Shown: piece by piece, positions 6,411-11,292 of the stretch
Layout of the letters: each line of letters starts with the position of its first letter
Position numbering within the stretch: position 1 is the stretch's first letter
Assembly: GCA_900550005.1 (NCBI GenBank)
Contig: URQL01000040.1
Span: forward strand, 1-11,292
Length of the DNA: 11,292 nucleotides
From: an uncultured Erysipelotrichaceae bacterium
GTDB taxonomy: Bacteria; Bacillota_I; Bacilli_A; Erysipelotrichales; Coprobacillaceae
Direction of reading: 5' to 3'
Program-made: the position numbers and the translations under genes
The notes under the pieces: model-generated
What the model was told of the DNA's origin: nothing
The model's database searches: none
Seen by the model: only the letters and a program-made list of their open reading frames with translations

Positions 6411-7212
6411 ATGGCAAAAAAAAGAAGAATCAATGAGTATGATCAAAATCCTGCTCTAAAAATTAAAAACAAATACAAGAAAAAAAGAAGAGTTCGTCGT
6501 TTACGTTTATTATTTCTTATTTTAGTCATAAGTGCAGTGGGTTATTATATTGTTAGTCCGTATAATATAATAACCCACTGCACTTAGTCCGTATTCTAAG
6601 ATTCAATCCATTGAAATCGCAGGTGCTAAAATGGTCGATGAAAGTGAAATTAAGGAAGCTTTACCTTATCATGAAGGCGATTTTAGAGAGCTTATTTTTA
6701 AAAGCAAAGTAAAGAGCACACTACAACAAATACCTGGAATCAAAGGCGTAGAAGTGACAAAAAACCTTGATACAATTAAAATAACGATTACAGAAAATAA
6801 TGCCATTGCTTATCAAGAAGCTAACAAAACAGCCAAAATTGTTTTTGATGATGGGTCTATCAAAGAAACGAATAATGCGGATATTATTAAAGTATTACAT
6901 TCTCTTGTTCGCTTATCAAACTTTAATGATGATACGATTTTACAACAATTCGCTTCATCTTTTAGTGAAGTAGAAGAGAGTGTTCGCTCACAAATATCAG
7001 ACGTTTATTTTGAACCAAGTGATAGTGATCCATTAAAAATAAAAATGATCAGTGATGATGGAAAAGAATGCACACTTAGAATTGATGAAATGACTTATCA
7101 ATTAAAGTATTACAACAACATTGTATCGAATAATAATGAAAATTGTTATTTTGATTTTTTAGGAAGTAATGTTTATCAAAGGGCTTGTTCAAAAAAAGAA
7201 GAGAATCAGTAG
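6411..7212 (+). pseudogene. ftsQ: Cell-division protein FtsQ/DivIB, frame broken by a 31-bp insertion
   Basis: The gene starts at the ATG one base after murB (TAAT-ATG), with no strong ribosome binding site, so coupling to murB is likely. The N-terminal frame gives a basic cytoplasmic tail (1-32) and one transmembrane helix (about 33-48), then reads NIITHCT and stops at the TAG 6585-6587: a 58-aa product. The rest, in another frame, is open from 6574 to 7212. It carries the POTRA domain (IQSIEIAGAKMVDESEI...) and the DivIB beta/C-terminal region. Deleting 31 bp joins the frames exactly as ...GYYIVSPYSKIQSIEIAG..., a 256-aa protein of normal DivIB layout. FtsQ/DivIB links early and late division proteins outside the membrane. 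An AGGTG sits before the ATG at 6631, but a product from there would lack the membrane anchor. It is either a genuine mutation, a reversible state, or a sequence artefact. Confidence 0.85.
6529..6594 (+). repeat. 23-bp perfect inverted repeat plus 11-bp direct repeat inside ftsQ
   Basis: Arm 6529-6551 (TAAGTGCAGTGGG... to TATT) is exactly reverse-complementary to 6564-6586, with a 12-nt loop (6552-6563). TTAGTCCGTAT occurs at 6553-6563 and again at 6584-6594, an offset of 31 bp. The left arm is native ftsQ coding sequence (SAVGYYI); the right arm is the extra copy. The layout fits a polymerase template switch that copied the opposite strand and then re-copied the 11-bp loop sequence. Confidence 0.95.
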
Positions 7213-7318
7213 AATTTGTTTAAATATTTATTTTAAACATACTTAAAAAGAGTTTAAAAATGAGAGTGTTTATGCTATTATTAATGAGTAGTATATTATA
7301 GAAACGGTGGGTGAAAAT
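7213..7318 (+). promoter_or_regulatory. Spacer before ftsA with a weak hairpin and a candidate promoter
   Basis: The spacer holds an 8-bp inverted repeat, TGTTTAAA (7217-7224) and TTTAAACA (7232-7239), without a T tract. It also has a weak promoter candidate: TTTATG (7269-7274), 17 bp, TATATT (7292-7297). If real, ftsA-ftsZ could be transcribed separately from the interrupted ftsQ. GGTGGGTGA (7306-7314) is the ribosome binding site for the GTG at 7319. Confidence 0.4.
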
Positions 7319-8581
7319 GTGAAAAAAATATATGCGAGTTTAGATATTGGTTCTTCTTCTATTAAAATATTAGTAGGTGAAGTGATCAATACCAATGTTC
7401 AAGTATTATTTGCAAGTAGCATTCCATCACATGGAGTAAAAAAAGGAGTCATTATTGATGAAGAAGCTCTTAAACAAGATATAATAAAACTTGTTAAAGA
7501 GGCAGAAACTTCTTTAGAAGCAAAATTAACGAGTGTACTCGTTAATATTCCCGCTAATCAATGTCGTTTATATTCAATTACAGGAAGCACTCAAATCTTA
7601 TCGAATGATCATCAAATTCGTAAAGAAGATATTGCCAAAGCAATCAATAAGGCTAGTAAATTTGAAAGAAGAAAAAATGAAGCTCTTGTTTCGACGATCC
7701 CAATTAAATATTCTTATGGAGAACAATCTTCTTATGATTTACCAATAGGAAAAACAGCTTATTCTTTACAAGTTGATGTCTTAGCTATTACAACAACGAA
7801 GAAAGCGTTATATCCTTATATTCGTGTGGTTGAAGGTGCTGGACTGGAAATAATGTATATTAGCGTGAATGCTTATTCCGCAGCGAAAGAAGTCTTTGAT
7901 GAAGCTTATTTAAAAGATGGAGCCGTTTTAATCGATGTTGGACATCGTTCAACAACCGTGTCTTATTTTGAAGATGGCTTCTTAAAGTATATTACAGTCG
8001 CATCTGTAGGTGGATACGATTTAACAAAGAAAATTGCCTTAGAATGGCAAATCCCATTATCTAAAGCAGAAACATATAAAATTAAATATGGAAGTTGTAA
8101 TATGGAAAGTAATGAACAAGATGTGATCCATAGTATTTCTGAAGGATCTCATGTGACGCATTATACAAAACATGATTTAGCTTGCTTACTTAATGAAGGA
8201 TGCAATGAAATCATGGAAAAAGTTAAAGAAAAATTAGCTGTCTTAGGTGAAGATAGAAAATTTGAAACTGTGATTATTGGTGGTGGTGGAGAAATCGAGG
8301 ATTTCGATCAAGTTGCTTCAAAATCACTTGGACGTAAAGTACGTATCTATAGACCACAAGTCATGGGGGTACGTAAATTAAATATGGTATCTTCATTAGG
8401 ACTCATCTATTATTTGCTTGATCGTAATAAAATACATGGAGATTTAGCTCCATCCCTTTTAATGCCCGAAGTAAGTAGTACGATGACAATGAAATTAAAA
8501 GGTTTAACCAAAACAAACACAACACAAATTGAAGGTAAATTTAAAAAAATTATAGATCGTTTTGTAACGGAAGAAGAGTAA
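7319..8581 (+). CDS. ftsA: FtsA, actin-like membrane tether of the Z-ring
   Basis: 420 aa from the GTG at 7319. This start is chosen over an in-frame GTG at 7307 because GGTGGGTGA (7306-7314) would serve 7319, while 7307 has no ribosome binding site. FtsA is an ATP-binding actin homologue that anchors FtsZ filaments to the membrane and recruits later division proteins. Visible are the phosphate-1 motif SLDIGSSSIK (7-16), the SHS2/1C region (about 85-160), the phosphate-2 motif VLIDVGHRSTTV (203-214), the VGGYDLT loop (230-236) and the adenosine motif VIIGGGGEI (318-326). The C-terminus, GKFKKIIDRFVTEEE (406-420), is the expected amphipathic membrane-targeting helix. ftsZ begins 13 bp downstream. 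Confidence 0.96.
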   Translation: MKKIYASLDIGSSSIKILVGEVINTNVQVLFASSIPSHGVKKGVIIDEEALKQDIIKLVKEAETSLEAKLTSVLVNIPANQCRLYSITGSTQILSNDHQIRKEDIAKAINKASKFERRKNEALVSTIPIKYSYGEQSSYDLPIGKTAYSLQVDVLAITTTKKALYPYIRVVEGAGLEIMYISVNAYSAAKEVFDEAYLKDGAVLIDVGHRSTTVSYFEDGFLKYITVASVGGYDLTKKIALEWQIPLSKAETYKIKYGSCNMESNEQDVIHSISEGSHVTHYTKHDLACLLNEGCNEIMEKVKEKLAVLGEDRKFETVIIGGGGEIEDFDQVASKSLGRKVRIYRPQVMGVRKLNMVSSLGLIYYLLDRNKIHGDLAPSLLMPEVSSTMTMKLKGLTKTNTTQIEGKFKKIIDRFVTEEE

Positions 8582-8594
8582 TGGAGGGAATAGA

Positions 8595-9707
8595 ATGGAT
8601 ACAACAGTTGCAAATATAAAAGTCATCGGTGTTGGTGGCGGAGGTTGTAACGCTGTAAATAGAATGGTTGACGATGGTGTTCAAGGTGTAGAATTCTATG
8701 TAGCGAATACAGATGCTCAAATTTTAAAAGGAATTAATGTAAAAAATCAAATTGTTTTAGGTAAAGATTTAACAAAAGGACTTGGAGCAGGAGGAAATCC
8801 TGAAATTGGACGTAAAGCTGCTCAAGAATCTGAAGAAGAAATCAGAGAAGCATTACAAGGTGCAAACATGATTTTCGTTGCTGCTGGTATGGGTGGTGGA
8901 ACAGGGACAGGTGCTGCTCCAGTTATCGCTAAAATCGCAAAAGATTTAGGTGCTTTAACTGTTGGTGTAGTTACAAAACCTTTCACATTTGAAGGACCAA
9001 AACGTACAAGTCAAGCATTACAAGGAATTGAAGAATTCTCAGAAAATGTGGATTCTATTATTATTGTTTCTAATGACCGTTTATTAGAAATCATTGGAAA
9101 CAAACCATTAAAAGAATCATTTAGAGAAGCAGACAACGTATTACGTCAAGGGGTACAAACAATTACAGACTTAATTGCTATTCCAGCATTTATCAACCTT
9201 GACTTTGCTGATATTAAATCCGTAATGGCTGATCGTGGAAAAGCTTTAATTGGTATTGGTATGGCAAGTGGTGAAAATAAAGCAGTTGAAGCTGCGCAAA
9301 GAGCCATTTCTTCTCCATTACTTGAAGTATCTATTGAAGGTGCAAAAGATGCTATCATCAATGTTACCGGTGGTGAAACATTATCATTATATGATGCAAA
9401 CACAGCAGTAGAAGTTATTCGTGATGCTGTAGGAAGTGATTTAAATACGATTTTTGGGGTAGCTATTAACGAAAACTTAGATGATAATGTTATTGTTACA
9501 GTTATCGCTACAGGGTTTGAAGAAAACGTAGAAACAAATGTTCCAAACTTCAATGTTAAAACAGGAGTACGTACTTCAAGTCAACGTTATGAATCAAGCG
9601 TTTCTCCAACAAAATCAACTCGTAAATCAGCTCCAGTTGTAGATGATTATGATGATGAAGATGATGATGAAGAATTCTCAATTTTCTTACAAAACAGAAG
9701 ATCTTAA
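8595..9707 (+). CDS. ftsZ: FtsZ, tubulin-like cell-division GTPase
   Basis: 370 aa. FtsZ polymerises with GTP into the Z-ring that scaffolds septum formation. The GTPase core is intact: GVGGGGCNAVNRM (12-24), VANTDAQ (36-42), the tubulin signature GGGTGTG (100-106), PFTFEG and a T7 loop around NLDFADIKSVM. A variable Ser/Thr/Lys linker (about 318-347) leads to a strongly acidic stretch, DDYDDEDDDEE (348-358), and a C-terminal peptide FSIFLQNRRS. That peptide corresponds to the usual IPxFLRNR-type motif bound by FtsA/SepF, but without the proline. GGAGGG (8583-8588) precedes the ATG by 6 nt. Codon choice is more regular than in its neighbours, as expected for a highly expressed gene. A terminator follows directly. 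Confidence 0.98.
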   Translation: MDTTVANIKVIGVGGGGCNAVNRMVDDGVQGVEFYVANTDAQILKGINVKNQIVLGKDLTKGLGAGGNPEIGRKAAQESEEEIREALQGANMIFVAAGMGGGTGTGAAPVIAKIAKDLGALTVGVVTKPFTFEGPKRTSQALQGIEEFSENVDSIIIVSNDRLLEIIGNKPLKESFREADNVLRQGVQTITDLIAIPAFINLDFADIKSVMADRGKALIGIGMASGENKAVEAAQRAISSPLLEVSIEGAKDAIINVTGGETLSLYDANTAVEVIRDAVGSDLNTIFGVAINENLDDNVIVTVIATGFEENVETNVPNFNVKTGVRTSSQRYESSVSPTKSTRKSAPVVDDYDDEDDDEEFSIFLQNRRS

Positions 9708-9708
9708 T

Positions 9709-9731
9709 AACGAGCTTAGGCTCGTTTTTTT
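9709..9731 (+). terminator. Intrinsic terminator after ftsZ
   Basis: AACGAGC (9709-9715), loop TTAG, GCTCGTT (9720-9726), then a T tract to 9731. The stem is GC-rich for this genome. It ends the division operon and isolates spoIIGA. Confidence 0.9.
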
Positions 9732-9747
9732 CTTTTCCTTTTTTATT

Positions 9748-9780
9748 TTGACAGAATATTTAAAGTAAAAAGGTTATACT
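9748..9780 (+). promoter_or_regulatory. Candidate long-spacer spoIIG promoter
   Basis: TTGACA (9748-9753) and TATACT (9775-9780) are separated by 21 bp instead of 17. The Bacillus subtilis spoIIG promoter is known for a sigma-A core with an over-long (22-bp) spacer that needs Spo0A~P. The reverse complement of 9747-9755, TCTGTCAAA, is one mismatch from a TTTGTCRAA 0A box, but any TTGACA preceded by T gives most of that match. The implied leader is only about 10 nt, which weakens the call. Confidence 0.45.
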
Positions 9781-9796
9781 AAAAAAGGGTGGATCA

Positions 9797-10537
9797 ATGG
9801 AAGTTTATATAGAAATCATTATCTTATGTCAGTGTCTAATACATGGGTGTTGTTATTTATCAACAATGATTTTTTTGAATCAACTTGTTGATAAAAAACA
9901 AATGATGAAATATCTCATTTACATTTCTTTCATTTCTTTTAATATTTATTTTAAATTCTCAAACTTTCTTCTTTATGGTTACCTTTTATTGATCCACTTC
10001 CTTTTATTTAAAAAAGAGGCTCTTTTATTTAGTATGAGTTATTTAATTTGCTTTTATTTCTATGTTTTCGTTTGTTTGCAATTTCTATCGGGAACTTTTT
10101 TTCAAAATGGATTACTTATTTTTAGTGATTTAAAACAAATAAGTAAAATCTTTTCTTTTCTCTTTTTTTCAATTTTAAGTTATATGATCCATGGTTATTT
10201 CTTAAAGAAAAAATGGGCATTCAAATCACTCTATTATCAAGTTGAAATTATTCTAGATAACCAAAGTTATGTTTTGAATGGGTATTTAGATACGGGCAAT
10301 TTAGCGAGATTTAAAGGTCTACCCATTATTTTTGTAAAATCTGGAATCATTAAAAGTCATTTTGATGATGTTGTCCTTGTTCAAGGGATCAATGGGTTAG
10401 ACTATCGACCGGCAAAGAAGATAGAACATATTTTAATTAATCAAAAAGCAGGTAGAAGTTGTTATCTTGTTGAAAGCAGTACATTAACAGAATTTGATTG
10501 TTTATTAAACAGAGCATTACTTATGGAGGGGGTCTAG
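9797..10537 (+). CDS. spoIIGA: SpoIIGA, membrane aspartic protease that activates pro-sigma-E
   Basis: 246 aa, shorter than the roughly 309 aa of B. subtilis SpoIIGA. SpoIIGA sits in the forespore septum and cleaves the pro-sequence of sigma-E in the mother cell after a signal from the forespore. The N-terminal half has five hydrophobic segments (about 5-27, 37-53, 57-71, 75-97 and 115-135). The soluble C-terminal half holds the aspartic protease motif LDTGN (164-168, Asp165), followed by GLPIIFV. The ATG gives MEVYIE..., matching the usual N-terminal pattern of the family. The ribosome binding site is GGGTGG (9787-9792). sigE starts 2 nt after the stop and its ribosome binding site lies inside this gene, so enzyme and substrate are made together. 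Sporulation capacity is implied but not proven. Confidence 0.92.
   Translation: MEVYIEIIILCQCLIHGCCYLSTMIFLNQLVDKKQMMKYLIYISFISFNIYFKFSNFLLYGYLLLIHFLLFKKEALLFSMSYLICFYFYVFVCLQFLSGTFFQNGLLIFSDLKQISKIFSFLFFSILSYMIHGYFLKKKWAFKSLYYQVEIILDNQSYVLNGYLDTGNLARFKGLPIIFVKSGIIKSHFDDVVLVQGINGLDYRPAKKIEHILINQKAGRSCYLVESSTLTEFDCLLNRALLMEGV
10525..10533 (+). promoter_or_regulatory. Shine-Dalgarno site selecting the GTG start of sigE
   Basis: GGAGGGGGT lies in the last codons of spoIIGA and ends 6 nt before the GTG at 10540. This fixes the sigE start and rules out the in-frame upstream TTG at 10498, which has no such site. Confidence 0.8.
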
Positions 10538-10539
10538 TA

Positions 10540-11223
10540 GTGATTATTCAAAAACTGTTAAGTTTATTTAATTGCAGTCAAGTGTATTATATTGGTCGAA
10601 ATGATATTTTACCTTCACCACTTAGTCCAGTAGAAGAAAAGAAAGCATTAGAAGACTTATCTTCAGGTTCACTCATGGCTAGAGAAAGTTTGATTGAACA
10701 TAATTTACGACTTGTTGTTTATGTCGCCAAAAAATACGATAACGTGAATAATGGTTCAATTGAAGATTTGATCAGCATTGGAACAATTGGCTTAATTAAA
10801 GCCATCAATACGTTTAAAATGGATAAAAATATTAAACTGGCTACGTATGCTTCACGTTGTATTGAAAATGAAATCTTGATGTTTTTAAGAAAAAATAACC
10901 GTATACGTTTAGAAATCTCTTTGGATGAACCACTCAATGTGGATTATGACGGTAATGAACTTTTATTATCTGATATTGTAGGTACAGAAGATGATTTAGT
11001 CAATAAAGAGATTGAAGGAAATGAACAAAAAGAACAACTCTATCAAGCTATTGAGCAATTAGGTGAAAGAGAAAAGATGATTTTGCAAATGCGTTATGGA
11101 TTAACCGGACAAGAAGAATTAACACAAAAAGATGTGGCGAATCTACTTGGTATATCTCAATCCTATATTTCTCGTCTAGAAAAGAAAGTGATTAAAAAAT
11201 TAAGAAACAAGTTGAATAAGTAG
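10540..11223 (+). CDS. sigE: Sporulation sigma factor sigma-E (pro-form)
   Basis: 227 aa from the GTG at 10540. Sigma-E is the early mother-cell sigma factor, made inactive and matured by SpoIIGA. The sequence follows known SigE closely: VYYIG (15-19), LRLVVYVAKKYDN (57-69), the region 2 core EDLISIGTIGLIKAINTFKM (75-94), KLATYASRCIENEILMFLR (99-117), SLDEPLN (127-133), DGNELLLSDI (137-146), and region 4 with the helix-turn-helix TQKDVANLLGISQSYISRLE (195-214). The pro-sequence before VYYIG is only 14 residues (MIIQKLLSLFNCSQ), against 25 in B. subtilis, although it is still hydrophobic/amphipathic. It sits 2 nt after spoIIGA as in the classic spoIIG operon. Confidence 0.95.
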   Translation: MIIQKLLSLFNCSQVYYIGRNDILPSPLSPVEEKKALEDLSSGSLMARESLIEHNLRLVVYVAKKYDNVNNGSIEDLISIGTIGLIKAINTFKMDKNIKLATYASRCIENEILMFLRKNNRIRLEISLDEPLNVDYDGNELLLSDIVGTEDDLVNKEIEGNEQKEQLYQAIEQLGEREKMILQMRYGLTGQEELTQKDVANLLGISQSYISRLEKKVIKKLRNKLNK

Positions 11224-11238
11224 CTTAGGCTACTTATT
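11215..11238 (+). terminator. Hairpin overlapping the sigE stop codon
   Basis: A perfect 10-bp stem, AATAAGTAGC (11215-11224) and GCTACTTATT (11229-11238), has the same TTAG loop as the ftsZ terminator. Only TTTC follows, so termination may be partial or the hairpin may act in mRNA stability. Confidence 0.6.
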
Positions 11239-11256
11239 TCAGACTGTTGACAAAGT

Positions 11257-11275
11257 GACTGTTTACAGTCTTTTT
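11257..11275 (+). terminator. Second small terminator candidate after sigE
   Basis: GACTG (11257-11261), loop TTTA, CAGTC (11266-11270), then TTTTT (11271-11275). An upstream AGACTG (11241-11246) could compete for the same CAGTCT. The stem is short, so it is uncertain, and it overlaps a promoter candidate. Confidence 0.4.
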
Positions 11276-11290
11276 AAAATCTGATAGAAT
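11262..11290 (+). promoter_or_regulatory. Sigma-A-type promoter for a gene beyond the window
   Basis: TTTACA (11262-11267), a 17-bp spacer and TAGAAT (11285-11290) each differ from consensus by one base. It must serve a gene beyond the right edge. By synteny with other spore formers that could be sigG, though a vegetative-type promoter would be unexpected for it. Confidence 0.5.
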
Positions 11291-11292
11291 AT

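Noticed and set aside
6529..6586. The ftsQ inverted repeat as an invertible promoter/phase-variation inversion or a MITE insertion
   Set aside because: Inverting the 12-nt loop would not change the reading frame, and the left arm is native ftsQ coding sequence, not an element end. The direct repeat copies loop sequence of the gene itself, so it is not an ordinary target-site duplication.
6631..7212. An independent gene starting at the ATG 6631
   Set aside because: Its sequence is the POTRA/C-terminal part of DivIB and joins the upstream transmembrane part exactly when 31 bp are removed.
7307..7318. GTG at 7307 as start of ftsA
   Set aside because: It lies inside the GGTGGGTGA ribosome binding site that serves the GTG at 7319, and the FtsA homology begins right after 7319.
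9146..9553. 135-codon open frame on the minus strand
   Set aside because: It is antisense to the conserved core of ftsZ and has no recognisable family or ribosome binding site; a codon-bias shadow.
10498..10539. TTG at 10498 as start of sigE
   Set aside because: It has no ribosome binding site, and GGAGGGGGT is correctly placed for the GTG at 10540.
1..11292. CRISPR array, tRNA or rRNA genes, insertion sequence ends
   Set aside because: No regularly spaced repeats, cloverleaf-like genes, rRNA-like stretches or transposase-flanking terminal repeats were seen on reading both strands.

Overview
The window looks like chromosomal DNA from a low-GC, spore-forming Firmicute. An Erysipelotrichia/Coprobacillaceae-like bacterium is my best guess, from the AT-rich codons, strong GGAGG-type ribosome binding sites, and a division cluster (murG-murB-ftsQ-ftsA-ftsZ) running straight into the sporulation pair spoIIGA-sigE. 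The lineage is inferred from gene content only. No rRNA, tRNA, CRISPR array or insertion sequence was seen, and no gene-free gap exceeds about 120 bases.

Left third (1-3210), an accessory region: the 3' end of a protein with a DUF4209/HEPN-like RNxxxH motif; a tyrosine-recombinase-family protein that has lost nearly all its catalytic residues, including the tyrosine nucleophile; an Rpn/PDDEXK_2-type nuclease gene broken by one in-frame TAA; and a DUF697 membrane-associated protein whose GTPase half has lost its nucleotide-binding motifs. Degenerate enzymes are the theme here.

Middle (3202-9732), the peptidoglycan and division block: ftsW points left and is divergent from murG. murG, murB, ftsQ, ftsA and ftsZ point right. 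MurB and MurG supply the lipid II precursor, FtsW polymerises it, and FtsQ/DivIB, FtsA and FtsZ build the septal machine. The most striking feature of the window is in ftsQ. A 31-bp insertion just after the transmembrane segment creates a perfect 23-bp inverted repeat flanked by an 11-bp direct repeat, shifts the frame and adds a stop. Removing exactly 31 bp restores one continuous DivIB protein. This could be a real template-switch mutation, a reversible off state, a translational bypass site, or an assembly/amplification artefact. Reads would decide.

Right end (9733-11292), mother-cell sporulation: spoIIGA (aspartic protease that matures pro-sigma-E) and sigE are translationally close and sit behind the ftsZ terminator. 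The spoIIGA promoter candidate has TTGACA and TATACT boxes 21 bp apart, reminiscent of the long-spacer, Spo0A-activated spoIIG promoter of Bacillus subtilis. The window ends in a good vegetative-type promoter for an unseen downstream gene, possibly sigG by analogy with other spore formers.
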